64,000 bases of DNA from Asparagopsis taxiformis (Eukaryota; Rhodophyta; Florideophyceae; Bonnemaisoniales; Bonnemaisoniaceae), in assembly GCA_030407315.1 (NCBI GenBank), contig JALQPE010000083.1, positions 62,001 through 126,000 on the forward strand, read 5' to 3'. The notes beneath the pieces were generated by a model that saw only the letters and a list, made by a program, of their open reading frames with translations, ran no database searches and had not been told where the DNA came from. This document shows, in pieces, positions 25,501 to 33,924 of this stretch (the first letter of the stretch is position 1; each line of letters begins with the position of its first letter). The translations under genes were made by a program, and so were the position numbers.

Positions 25501-26729
25501 ATGGTGCAGTTGACAGGATGAGACCCGGACGTGATCCCGAGGATAGAAAGATATGCATGGTATATGACAAGCGTATAGTGAGTGGGTTACCAGTATCAAA
25601 CCATGACCATGGTGTGTCCGCATTGCTGTTCGCCCAGAACGGTGATCTACTTGTTTCTGTTGGTGGGTTTACAAACATGGGGCTTCCAGGTTACAAACTG
25701 GGAGGATTATGGGAAACAAGCTTATCTGCAGCAATTCTAGTCGTCAAACTATCGAAACACGACTTTGATGGAAACATCACGTACAGCAATGCTGATGAAC
25801 CTAGACATGCTAAGCAAATATCTGGAGATGTCCATGTCTTTGCAAGTGGTGTTCGTAACGCCTTCGCTATGACTATGACTGGCTCGGGTAACATTTATGC
25901 AACAGACCAGGGTCCCAACTGTGGATTTGGGGATACTGCATCTACCTGCCATGATTACGATGAGGCGAACGCAACTAGATATGATCCTACTGCTGGAGTG
26001 GATTGGGAAGGGAAAGTGGCACATGGGTGGGAGAGCTGTCCATTCAGCTTGGGGCGACCCGATAAAGTGGTTCATGTAACAAAAGGGGCGTGGTTTGGGC
26101 ATCCGAATATTCAACGTGGAGGAAATGAATGTGCCTGGATTGACCCCTACGATGGACAGACTGCTGATAATAAGAGTGCACCAGATACGTATAGAAGAGC
26201 AATGGCAATGTTGAACAGTCCTGTCACGGGGATAGGGGAGTATCGTTCGAATCATTTTTGTGGTAGACTGCGAGGAGAACTGATCTTGTCCTCATACAAG
26301 CTTGGGCCAACATATCGCATGCGCGTAGAAGGCGGCAAGAGAATAAGTGGGCCAGATGAGATTTTAGAAACCGGTGGTATTACATTTGTCGAGAATGCTC
26401 ACGGTAATCTTATTTTCCCAAGGCTGCAAAGAAGAAATGTGTTTGTCATGAAAGTGATTAGTAGTAGGCGACGCGGCCTTTTTATAAGTGGTGCTGTTCC
26501 ATTCCGGCACGGACGAAACGGCGGTACGCGTATCACAATTGGTGGGAGTAATTTTGGCCCACTACCCACAGTTTGGATTGGAGGAGGAGTTTGTGACGTG
26601 ATCAAGAGTTCAAATCGGGAGATTATTTGTAGAGTACCGGAAGGTGCAGGTTTGAATGATTTGGAGGTGAATACTTTGAACGGGAGAACGGAAATACTCA
26701 CCGATGCTGTGTTGTATATGGATGCCTAG
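22563..26729 (+). CDS. Secreted multidomain protein: malectin repeats, PKD, PA14-like, IPT/TIG and glucose/sorbosone-dehydrogenase-like propeller
   Basis: A 1,388-residue protein with a clear signal peptide (MSVSSLISLLLTLLLSL). By eye the order is: malectin-like modules at about 65-160, 190-336 and 360-500, a Pro-rich linker at 168-185, a PKD-like Ig fold at 533-626 (DSDGDGFVTVNINGDRSHT), a PA14-like module at 632-760, an IPT/TIG domain at 775-857 (ISKLSPSEGRPGGGARVKVT), a six-bladed propeller resembling sorbosone dehydrogenases at 877-1293, and a C-terminal IPT/TIG. The propeller shows GDLLVSVGG, VFASGVRNAFAMTM and GWESCPF-type blocks. No C-terminal membrane anchor is seen. Malectin and PA14 modules bind carbohydrate, so a cell-wall or extracellular polysaccharide role is inferred. 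ATG 22563 is the first that gives the signal peptide. Confidence 0.85.
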   Translation: MSVSSLISLLLTLLLSLHPQALQIAFTNLHPPPNFIPYNPVHISPSTTVQTASHPVPLPFRRRVTNPQGFVYKVPLDPAVYNVTFGLLEFHTNACAIGRRIFSLAANTLSTANLDVFATVGCNQPLFVTLDNVPVTTWLKIYATPVSGLPPFLSNLRITYNRPLPISQQHQPSPSPPPPPPPHPTIQPNTVLAVDAAGRTDLPQYIVGNTSTYPNVYPIAGTINDAKLSKHRFGSLFSYVVPVPPNVVYSVHLFFAESFLPACTRDFRVFQITVHDAILPISTGTTVHDIDVFKRAGCRTQYKITLDNILIRHSGLLAIIFRSTINNAMISAFTITTTDPNYVPAQTPSTSPAMLSRRTEAEYNIGGDTDIWTLGSRKISSSDEVLATGFAPASFYKTARIGSDFTLSLHFAPGVYDITIGFVEFQTGGYCEEAGKRVFNVYINDEIQLEGYDIFASVGCLVADERTFEGQTVSTIPVRPLTIRFSSIVNFASVSYIRVRKSRDQCRPLTSNEDVTADHAAHSVPGFYPSQISRNSARSYVDSDGDGFVTVNINGDRSHTHFFDSANNVPGKITDYTWSLVETGEVISRRVSFSYNFPLGTTRFKLAVVDNACTSDEAETSVTVVGAIRPGQYCYYYKGLTEIPSGGSLMDSPSPSFARIRNSAFFGFPRFSFDNTLFSVRCHFFLQTDKDERKSEISITTGESGLARVYKGTDLILDSESTPRANTSLPVGLTAFEVVYIRKSLELTPRLAFRVNGVLPQPSKISHDRSTIRPIISKLSPSEGRPGGGARVKVTGYGLYQPLSVTFGGVNVDVLPSGADEHQFFVISPPMNSTAPVTFYAKSPREITSNGVTFDYGSTCDSIRFSQARILTPRGLPVNFLQLPTCVTIGQDGKLYMGTLGGTVQVLGYDSDTLTSTSHCYSKPVVDMNFVYNGTAAVRDILGITFDPRDKVMMPYISTGTLFWKERLAIDPSNTGAWRNGAVDRMRPGRDPEDRKICMVYDKRIVSGLPVSNHDHGVSALLFAQNGDLLVSVGGFTNMGLPGYKLGGLWETSLSAAILVVKLSKHDFDGNITYSNADEPRHAKQISGDVHVFASGVRNAFAMTMTGSGNIYATDQGPNCGFGDTASTCHDYDEANATRYDPTAGVDWEGKVAHGWESCPFSLGRPDKVVHVTKGAWFGHPNIQRGGNECAWIDPYDGQTADNKSAPDTYRRAMAMLNSPVTGIGEYRSNHFCGRLRGELILSSYKLGPTYRMRVEGGKRISGPDEILETGGITFVENAHGNLIFPRLQRRNVFVMKVISSRRRGLFISGAVPFRHGRNGGTRITIGGSNFGPLPTVWIGGGVCDVIKSSNREIICRVPEGAGLNDLEVNTLNGRTEILTDAVLYMDA

Positions 26730-27133
26730 ATTCTAACTCGTGATGGTGTCAACGATGTAGTTATAGAGTGTACAGAAGTTGGGTGCACTTGCCATGTGGA
26801 TATCTTTGGTGAGCTCTTAAATTTTCTTTGCACGAGTTAATAGTTCTAGCGGCGGGCGATAGTGGTACGAGTGGTTTATGCTCTGAAGCAACTATTGACT
26901 AGCTCCCGCAAGCAGACCACATTTGAAGATACCTGTATGTCTGTCTCATGGCACTGTTTGCATGAACCACGAAAATTGATTTCTGATATTTTGGAATTCA
27001 CCATAGAAATTAATATTCCAGTCGGGGAACAATTCAAGGCAGAGTTGTGAAGTCCTCGGTCGATCCAAACCAATCCTGCACTACCAACAATTCGTCAGTG
27101 CTATCGAACACCTTGCTTGCAGGGAGACGAAAA
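26730..27133. other. Spacer before ISD11
   Basis: A 404-bp region between two plus-strand genes. It contains only short frames; nothing recognisable. Confidence 0.45.
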
Positions 27134-27388
27134 ATGAGCGTCCGTGTAAGTGATGTGAGAAAGCTCTACCGCGCTCTGTTGCGGCACAGCTCCCGCTTCT
27201 CAGATTACAATTTCCGCGAATATGCTTCCCGCCGAACACGAGATGCTTTCCGAGCGAATATGACTGAGAGCGATCCACAGGTTATCAACAGGCAGTACTA
27301 CGAAGGGCTGGAAAATTTGGCGATGTTGAAGAGACAAACTGCAATAAGTCAAATGTTTAAGACTGATCCTGTTGTTATCGAGCATTGA
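27134..27388 (+). CDS. ISD11: LYR-motif protein ISD11 (LYRM4), iron-sulfur cluster assembly
   Basis: An 84-residue mitochondrial matrix protein that stabilises cysteine desulfurase Nfs1 for Fe-S cluster synthesis. Family marks are the LYR motif (RKLYRALLRHSSRF), then YNFREYASRRTRDAFR, which is the ISD11-specific block, and LAMLKRQTAISQMF near the end. The length is normal for the family. ATG 27134 is the first in frame; upstream codons open from a non-ATG. The nearby mS23 gene is also mitochondrial. Confidence 0.93.
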   Translation: MSVRVSDVRKLYRALLRHSSRFSDYNFREYASRRTRDAFRANMTESDPQVINRQYYEGLENLAMLKRQTAISQMFKTDPVVIEH

Positions 27389-27748
27389 AGTGCATCTAGT
27401 CCACATCGAATGAGGAGGACTCCATCAAATGGTCAAATGTAAGCGCTTGATTGATGTCTAGGGGAAAACATGTCGACGACGAAGGAACTCTGTTGTCTAC
27501 ATGCTTATCGCAGTGCTCGCGTTTCGATTCTTTAAACCATACTCAAGTGTAGTGCTCACGTATATTGTAAATTGGCTTTCGGTATTTTTGATCTTTGAGG
27601 TTCCCAATTTATGCGTATTTTTGTCGACGTGAACGTCAGGGAACTCGTTCGGCAAATTGCCGATTATCCCTCCGCCAAGATCAATTCTCTTCTTTCGATC
27701 TGTTCTCCCGTTCAGGAAACGGCGTCTGAAGCTAATTGACGTTTCAAA
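27389..27748. other. Spacer between ISD11 and mS23
   Basis: A 360-bp region between two plus-strand genes; no gene seen. Confidence 0.45.
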
Positions 27749-28261
27749 ATGGGGCGTGGCAAACCATTTGTCCAACCGCTAAAACGATTAGTACAAGCCG
27801 GTGTCGTCCAACAACCTACATGGATGCAAGCAGTGGAAGCGACACGGCCACCCTTTCAACCTGTCCAAGGACGCAAGCCTCCGAGTCTCGAATACCCAGA
27901 AGATCGCCTTCGCAGCATATATTTGCTTCGTAATCCAGAGGCCCGTCGAATTCCTGTAAACCTCAAGGCTGAAACCCTTGCCGAGCGCCATATCGCCGAC
28001 AAGTTTGTCACTATTCAAATGAAGTTCATGAAGGAGCAACAAATGGATGAAGACCAAGCTTATTTCGCTGCGAGTCGCGTCATCGATGCACATATGGATG
28101 CAGATCATGATGAAAATGATGCCCACGGACCGTTGTCTAATCCTAGTATCAAAGATGAAGTGGCAAGACTTTATCTCGCTTCAGTAAAAGATTCTCAGAG
28201 GGATCAGATCCTGTTTAGATCTCTATCTGGAAAAGATAACGAAGAAGAAAAGTCAACGTAA
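27749..28261 (+). CDS. Mitochondrial small ribosomal subunit protein mS23 (MRPS23/Rsm25 family)
   Basis: A 170-residue basic protein whose N-terminus resembles mS23/Rsm25: LKRLVQAGVVQQPTWMQAVEATRPP, followed by the Pro-Pro-Leu-type YPEDRLRSIYLLRNPEARRIPVNL block and a long helix (FVTIQMKFMKEQQMDEDQAYFAA). The protein is a structural component of the mitoribosome 30S-like head region. No obvious cleavable presequence exists, which is usual in this family. ATG 27749 is the first in frame. It converges on the SR-protein kinase, 51 bp between stops. Confidence 0.83.
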   Translation: MGRGKPFVQPLKRLVQAGVVQQPTWMQAVEATRPPFQPVQGRKPPSLEYPEDRLRSIYLLRNPEARRIPVNLKAETLAERHIADKFVTIQMKFMKEQQMDEDQAYFAASRVIDAHMDADHDENDAHGPLSNPSIKDEVARLYLASVKDSQRDQILFRSLSGKDNEEEKST

Positions 28262-28312
28262 ACGAGATTGAGTTGCCATGCTGCTATGTTTATAGTTAAG
28301 AAAGCTATCTTT

Positions 28313-29662
28313 TCATCTATTGGAATTTCGCACCATATTGGGCAATGCCTCCCCAGATCCAGCCATCTGTTTTGACTTTTGAACAATCTCAGGTTTTGTT
28401 GCCAACCCATCGCAATCATCTTCAAGTACTGCGAGAATATGCGCTTCGTTCACGAACGGGTTCTTTAGTTGCTGCTTGGCTGTTGCCCGTCTGTCAGGAT
28501 CAAAATACAGCATTGGAAGCAGGAAGCTACTCAACATGTCTGCTTCATCCTCCCGCATTTTGTACTTCTCTCGCAACACATCTCGCAAACTCCAGAAGTT
28601 CAACTCGGCTATATGTCGCAGCTTGCCGTTGTCTTCCAGGAAGTAAGGCGCAAACGCGCTGCGTTCCCGCATGTGCCTCGGAATGGGTCCTAGCAATTCC
28701 ATCATTAAAGCCAAGTGATCTTCATCTCGGTTGTAGCCATTTCCACTATGTGGATCGAATAGAAAGTCGCCAGTGACAAGCTCGAAAATAACACATGCAA
28801 AAGACCACATATCTGCTTTGGTATCGTATCCGTATCCAAGAATAACTTCCGGGGCACGATATTGGCGCGTTTGAATATCTTCCGTGAAATGCTTATCAAT
28901 CCAACATGCGTTTCCAAAGTCTACAATTTTCACTCTACCAGACGCGAATGCCAGTTCTGCATCACTTTTGAAACTGTTGCACAGTGAGGAACAGTTGAAT
29001 CCTGGTTTGTTCCATTTCTCCATGTCAGAAGCGATCAGAGCAGCCTTTGTCTGCATTTCCCTCATTTCATCTCTGTGTTGTTCAAAGAGAACATTTTCTG
29101 GCTTTAAATCGGTGTGGATGATTCCACATGTATCGTGAATGAAGTCCAGACCCTGTAGTAATTGCCTCGCAACAGCCTTCACAATTGGAAGAGGAACCCC
29201 CTTGTAGTTGAATCTTTTCACAAGAGATAGGAGAGACTTGCTCAAAACATCAAATGCAAGGCATATGTGAGTACCATGCGGTCCATCATGCTCAAAATGG
29301 TCTAGTAAAGTTACTACGAAATTCCCGGCAGATTCACCCCCTTTCTTCAACGTTTCGAGCAGTTGGATTTCATCTCGAGCAGCTTCAGCATAGTGCCGAT
29401 TCGATTTCTGAACTTTCACAGCACACTGCCGATTGCGCTTGGAGTCGTAAACAAGCCACACGGTTGAAAAGTGCCCCCATCCAAGCTTTTGTAGAACACG
29501 ATACCGCCCTGCTTTGAAAGCCTCGCCTATCTCCACAGGGTGATATCCGCCTTGGTGGTATTCGTCTTCATCCTCCGATTCTGACTGGACATACTCCGGT
29601 TGTTGTTCAGGAAATGTGATAGAGTATGCTTTGAGGTCTACAGTTCTACATTTTCCGGACAT
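28313..29662 (-). CDS. SR-protein-specific kinase (SRPK)
   Basis: A 449-residue Ser/Thr kinase that phosphorylates RS domains of splicing factors. The typical SRPK opening is present: SESEDEDEYHQGGYHPVEIGE, then RYRVLQKLGWGHFSTVWLV as glycine loop. The catalytic Lys is in CAVKVQKS, the catalytic loop is HTDLKPENVL, and the activation segment starts DFGNACW and contains TRQYRAPEVILGYGYD. The spacer insert between kinase lobes is short (about 40 residues), unlike the 200+ residues in animal SRPK1. An SRPK in a genome with so few introns suggests that a core SR system persists. ATG at 29662. Confidence 0.95.
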   Translation of the reverse strand: MSGKCRTVDLKAYSITFPEQQPEYVQSESEDEDEYHQGGYHPVEIGEAFKAGRYRVLQKLGWGHFSTVWLVYDSKRNRQCAVKVQKSNRHYAEAARDEIQLLETLKKGGESAGNFVVTLLDHFEHDGPHGTHICLAFDVLSKSLLSLVKRFNYKGVPLPIVKAVARQLLQGLDFIHDTCGIIHTDLKPENVLFEQHRDEMREMQTKAALIASDMEKWNKPGFNCSSLCNSFKSDAELAFASGRVKIVDFGNACWIDKHFTEDIQTRQYRAPEVILGYGYDTKADMWSFACVIFELVTGDFLFDPHSGNGYNRDEDHLALMMELLGPIPRHMRERSAFAPYFLEDNGKLRHIAELNFWSLRDVLREKYKMREDEADMLSSFLLPMLYFDPDRRATAKQQLKNPFVNEAHILAVLEDDCDGLATKPEIVQKSKQMAGSGEALPNMVRNSNR

Positions 29663-30121
29663 GTTTAGCAGAAAGAGCGGACGTCCGCGTGCTGCCGGAA
29701 TGGAACTTTGCTACTGAACGAGCGCAAAGTTTGGCGAGCTTGTATACATAAGAATATAGGTGCTCCTTTTGTGTTGCCACGAAACATAGGTGAGGCTGTG
29801 CCCTAAACCAGTTGGAGATAAAAATGCAACTGTTGAAAGGCGTGCAACGGGAAAATGTTACAAAGCGGAATGTAATCTGGGACAGTCGTAAATGCATTTA
29901 CGAGGGCGACAGGACAGCCAACATAATTATTTTAGTATCAGTTGAGAATTGTGTACGCAACGCGATTCTCTTAGACGTTTCCAAACAATGCAAACCTTCA
30001 GTTTCCACCATTCACACTGTGACGAGCTCCAAATTGTTTGACCAAATGGTACACGAAAATACCCCATTCTTGTCTGCTACATGGTCGGTTGTACACAAAC
30101 TGGGCTCCGTAGGCCATGGTA
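29663..30121. other. Spacer between SRPK and sterol oxidase genes
   Basis: A 459-bp region between two minus-strand genes, holding the SRPK promoter and the 3' end of the sterol gene. No gene seen. Confidence 0.45.
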
Positions 30122-30976
30122 CTAGCCATCAACAATTGCACATGCGCCTCCTGCAGACGAAAGCTGTCTATTCTTTGTCAAATACGTTTCATAACCAAGA
30201 TGGGTTCCGTACAGGCGATCGCACCACGTGAATACTGAGGCAAAATTGCCGGAATGCGCGTAGTGATGGTAGTCGTGATGCCTAGTGCCGGCGTAGGCAG
30301 GAAAGAAAGTTTTTAAACTCAATGGCAATTCATAGCCAGAATGAATGTCGATTGCTTCAAAGTTTCGGACAATTTGCCAGATCATTAAGGTATACAGGTG
30401 TGGGGAAATTAATAGAGGTCCCAGGAAGGTTGGAATAGCTTGCAACAACACTTCAAGTGGATGCGCGTAAGCGGCCGCGATCGAGAACGGAGAGTTATAT
30501 TTGTGATGCACGCTGTGAACATGCTTGTACAGAAAGGGCTGATGAAGCCAGCGATGAACCCAATAGTTGAAAAAGTCTTCTACAAGGAAGAAATAGGCGA
30601 TTTGAACAAGGACGACATACCATGGCGGGAGCGGACCGTCACGGGAAATTCCCAATTGCGGAAGCACAAAGCCTCCTAAGGCAAGCATAGGGAAGACAAC
30701 GAGTAGGAAAGATACCATCATATCCTTAGAGGTTACAAGCATTTCGTACTTTGACGGGTATGTTTGCTGAATCTTAAACGATGCGCTGCGGAATGGACGC
30801 ATGACGTCCATTATAATGTACGGAAGACAACCGAAAAAGTAGCCGATGATCTGCGACAGCAAGCAACCAAACACGAACATGTTGTATTCGGAGGCATTTT
30901 GGCACGCCCAATCCCACCACGGCTGGATGGGCGCTTTAGCAAAGGTCGCTGCAATGAGGAAGAGTTCTGTTATCAT
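30122..30976 (-). CDS. C4-sterol methyl oxidase / fatty acid hydroxylase superfamily (SMO, ERG25-like)
   Basis: An ER membrane di-iron enzyme of 284 residues that oxidises 4-methyl groups during sterol synthesis. The three histidine boxes are HRWLH, HSVHH and HHDYHH, with YNSPFSIAAAYAHPLE between the second and third, as in methylsterol monooxygenases. About four membrane segments precede and surround the boxes (for example YNMFVFGCLLSQIIGYFFG and MMVSFLLVVFPMLALGGFVL). Length fits SMO1/SMO2-type enzymes; which methyl group it acts on (4,4-dimethyl or 4-alpha) is not evident. ATG at 30976 is the first in frame. Confidence 0.92.
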   Translation of the reverse strand: MITELFLIAATFAKAPIQPWWDWACQNASEYNMFVFGCLLSQIIGYFFGCLPYIIMDVMRPFRSASFKIQQTYPSKYEMLVTSKDMMVSFLLVVFPMLALGGFVLPQLGISRDGPLPPWYVVLVQIAYFFLVEDFFNYWVHRWLHQPFLYKHVHSVHHKYNSPFSIAAAYAHPLEVLLQAIPTFLGPLLISPHLYTLMIWQIVRNFEAIDIHSGYELPLSLKTFFPAYAGTRHHDYHHYAHSGNFASVFTWCDRLYGTHLGYETYLTKNRQLSSAGGACAIVDG

Positions 30977-31332
30977 TGTGAACGGATGATAGAACGAGTA
31001 GTGAGTTGGGCAAGAAGTTTGCGATTCAACATTCCAAATCGGGCGCTCACGCTATTGACTGGGAATAGCTTTAGGAAACAGACAGCATCCCTAACGTGGG
31101 CGAAAAAGTAGTAGATGAAAAGTGTCACAACTTGAACACCTTTGACAAACGTAGGAGTGGTCCGCACTATTCAGTTGTGTGGTAATGAGCAGCATGCCGA
31201 AATTTTGTGGAAAAAAACAAATTGAGCAGATTTGCTGGCAATGTCATCTTTACATTACTACTCAGGACTATGCAAAGGCAACCGCGATTCGCTGCGACTA
31301 GACGCGCAACAGGGATCAAGCGCTCAACGGTT
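30977..31332. other. Spacer upstream of the sterol oxidase gene
   Basis: A 356-bp region between two minus-strand genes. A hydrophobic 64-codon frame overlapping the sterol oxidase start is not supported. Confidence 0.4.
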
Positions 31333-31695
31333 TCAAACTGGCACTCTCACATTTGGTCCATTATCAGGCGGTGCCATACCAGCTGCTGCTTCGGCTTCAG
31401 CCTGTGAGTACGGCTTTTCCTTCAGCTCCTTGAGGCGGATTTTGTGCCGTTTCGTGCGTTGATGCACCTGGAGGGCATCTTCCGAGATAAAATATCTTGC
31501 ACATTCAACGCAGTAGTGCTGTCCCATACCCGGAAGATCAAAGTCCACAGGCTGGTCGTTTCGAAGTGCTTCCGCCTTCATCGGGTCGCACAGGTCATCG
31601 TAAACTTGATCCACAGCACGTGCCAGACTTCGTTTCCGTCTGCTCTGCTTGTTGCTTCCCTTCCCTTTCGTGACTCTGCCAACTCCTGAACCCAT
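31333..31695 (-). CDS. Bud20/ZNF593-type C2H2 zinc finger protein, 60S ribosome export factor
   Basis: A 120-residue nuclear shuttling protein that joins pre-60S particles. It has the basic N-terminus ([14 protein letters not shown]) that serves as NLS and rRNA contact, the conserved [17 protein letters not shown] entry to a single C2H2 finger with spacing C-x2-C...H-x5-H (VHQRTKRHK), and the helical tail [20 protein letters not shown] that is diagnostic for the family. ATG 31695 is preferred because it gives the family's usual start; an ATG-less extension continues upstream. It is divergent from the membrane protein at 31960. Confidence 0.92.
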   Translation of the reverse strand: MGSGVGRVTKGKGSNKQSRRKRSLARAVDQVYDDLCDPMKAEALRNDQPVDFDLPGMGQHYCVECARYFISEDALQVHQRTKRHKIRLKELKEKPYSQAEAEAAAGMAPPDNGPNVRVPV

Positions 31696-31959
31696 ACTGC
31701 GAGTGTGACAGAGGAGCAATTACCTTTCGCAGAGCGCTGGTGGTTCGCTGAATGCAATAGTGTGCGGACGCGGACCGGTGGCCGTGAGCCAGCAATTAGG
31801 TAATCCATTAGATGAACTGTTTGAAAATTAAAAAAATTGACTGCTCCAATTGTTTGCAACTTTCATGTCATCGCGTGTTGTCAACGTCGCCAACCGCTGT
31901 GGGATGCAAGTGCTATTGAATTCTGTGCTGCGACTTACCTTCATCAATGCTTGGAAGGG

Positions 31960-33798
31960 ATGGAAAACGGTAGGTTTCGCAACCGAAGCCTACTTTTATT
32001 TTCCCTCTGCATCACTTTGTTCTCGATTATCACGTCCGCAAATGCTGCCAAACAAAATAGTCTCGCGGCAATCGATGTTGACGACCTGACCAGATCCCTT
32101 TTTCCACATGAGGTCGATCCTTTTGCGGACGAAGATAGATGGGCTACAATATCCGATGCGCATCGAGAGGCATGGACTGCTTCTAACCAATTAGTTGACT
32201 TCTCCAATGGCGTGGGCAAAGTCTTAGATGCCACCCGCGATTTGCGTTCCAATGGAGTCAACTTACATGTCGATGTCCAGCTTGTTGTACCCTCACATAT
32301 GGTCCCATCGCAATTAGCGCTCCAAATCGACTTATATTCCCGCGCAATGCGCTCTGGAAAGAATGGCGTATCCTTGACATTTTCGGTTTCTCTTGCATCT
32401 CAAGTTCTGTACAAAAGGTTGTCAATTCATTCCATATCAAGTCATCCTGTTCAGTTTATGGGCATTCTCGAACAGAATTCAGCTTCTATTGGCTCTCTCA
32501 ATGTCATGTATGTGATCGTGAATCATGAACAAGACCCGATTAATACGTACAAGTCGCGAAAGCCACTACTGGGCAACCATCGAGTCTCCTGGATAATGTA
32601 CGGTGTTGAAAACGGAAAAAACCTCAACATCCCAACTCTCCTCACCTTTGTTGAGCGTGCAGCGGAGCAGGTTTATACTCCTTCGCTCCTGTATTTTCCA
32701 ATTCCTTTACTCAAACAACTACGAATCGAGGTGACCGCGTATACGCCCGGGTACGAACATCGTGCGCATTGGTTGCAAAACTTTGAGTGGCAGCAGTTTG
32801 AAAACTCAGTACGTCAGATCTCGTTGCCAGGTCAGGTTGTCGGTTTCTTTTCGAATCAAGTCAACACCGAATGTTTGCTCTGTGAGCGAGCTTTCCGAGA
32901 CATAGAACGATTCGACAGAAATTTTGTCAACAAGGCTGCCGAAATCTTGAACAATGACATGATGCCTAATCAAAGTTGGCCAGATGCCTTTGCTTCTCTC
33001 AAGAGCAAGAAACATATACCTCCAAACACGTTTCGCCTATTTGTCGTAGACATTGTGAAGGTTCGAAAAACAGAAGCCACCAATCGTTTAGAGCGCAAAC
33101 CTATTTCTATGTTTCCAGGTATGGCAATCATCATATTTCGATCATCAGACGCCCAGGCATGCGCTCGTCTTGAGCAACTGATGATGCAAGCAATTGCCGC
33201 GGGCGTGTATGGCGTCGCCGATCCCGAGCTGTACATGCATGATAACCTGGTCAAAAATCTGTCGCGAAATGTCAAGAGGCCCTCGGCGCTTCTATCTGAT
33301 GTGATGAATCGAAATATTGTGCGCTCTATTGTGGAGCAGCGTATAGCGGAGCTTGATGGGATAATGGAGAGTATAATGTACTTTGACATAGACCCGGCAA
33401 AGGCATTGGGAAATATTGATTATGTTTCTTTCATCCAACGCATCAATATTATGTTGTACAAGCTGCAGAGAGCACAGTTTATCCTTGGAGATGCCAATGA
33501 TGGTGTCTCTGCAATGCACCTTGCGGCATCTTCAAGCCATGACATGAAGGCGATTCGGATGGCATTTGGGCTGGGTGATAGTATGAAGGTTATGGACAGG
33601 TTTCGAGATCCAACACTTCGCTGTCACTTCTCTCGACTGAAGAGGGAGGCATTGAAAGCAACACAAATATTGGAATCGAGTTATCCTAGTGTGAAGTCAA
33701 TATTGTTGGCGATTTTGAGCTTTAGTATTGCAGCTCTAGTTACGAGGAAGGTATTGGAGTGGTATTCGTCAAGGAAGTCAACTGGAAAACGCGAGTAA
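31960..33798 (+). CDS. Unrecognised type I membrane protein of the secretory pathway
   Basis: A 612-residue protein that I cannot assign. It has a good signal peptide (RSLLLFSLCITLFSIITSANA), a luminal region of about 550 residues and one hydrophobic segment near the C-terminus (SILLAILSFSIAALV) followed by a short basic tail ending KSTGKRE. The luminal part has mixed alpha/beta composition, a CLLCERAF Cys pair and blocks such as VNLHVDVQLVVP and FRLFVVDIVKV. Topology indicates an ER, Golgi or plasma-membrane protein; the tail is not a clear KKXX signal. Codon use and length make the gene real. The ATG at 31960 is chosen because it starts the signal peptide; the open frame upstream has no ATG. 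Confidence 0.8.
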   Translation: MENGRFRNRSLLLFSLCITLFSIITSANAAKQNSLAAIDVDDLTRSLFPHEVDPFADEDRWATISDAHREAWTASNQLVDFSNGVGKVLDATRDLRSNGVNLHVDVQLVVPSHMVPSQLALQIDLYSRAMRSGKNGVSLTFSVSLASQVLYKRLSIHSISSHPVQFMGILEQNSASIGSLNVMYVIVNHEQDPINTYKSRKPLLGNHRVSWIMYGVENGKNLNIPTLLTFVERAAEQVYTPSLLYFPIPLLKQLRIEVTAYTPGYEHRAHWLQNFEWQQFENSVRQISLPGQVVGFFSNQVNTECLLCERAFRDIERFDRNFVNKAAEILNNDMMPNQSWPDAFASLKSKKHIPPNTFRLFVVDIVKVRKTEATNRLERKPISMFPGMAIIIFRSSDAQACARLEQLMMQAIAAGVYGVADPELYMHDNLVKNLSRNVKRPSALLSDVMNRNIVRSIVEQRIAELDGIMESIMYFDIDPAKALGNIDYVSFIQRINIMLYKLQRAQFILGDANDGVSAMHLAASSSHDMKAIRMAFGLGDSMKVMDRFRDPTLRCHFSRLKREALKATQILESSYPSVKSILLAILSFSIAALVTRKVLEWYSSRKSTGKRE

Positions 33799-33924
33799 CA
33801 TGCGGGTTGGGGCACGTAGGGCATGTACAATAAGTGACTTTACGTTAAGTTTTGTTTTTTCGCGGAAACCAGTTTACTTGACTTGGTATCAATCGACAGT
33901 TTTCTCTGAAATTGACTGTACATG

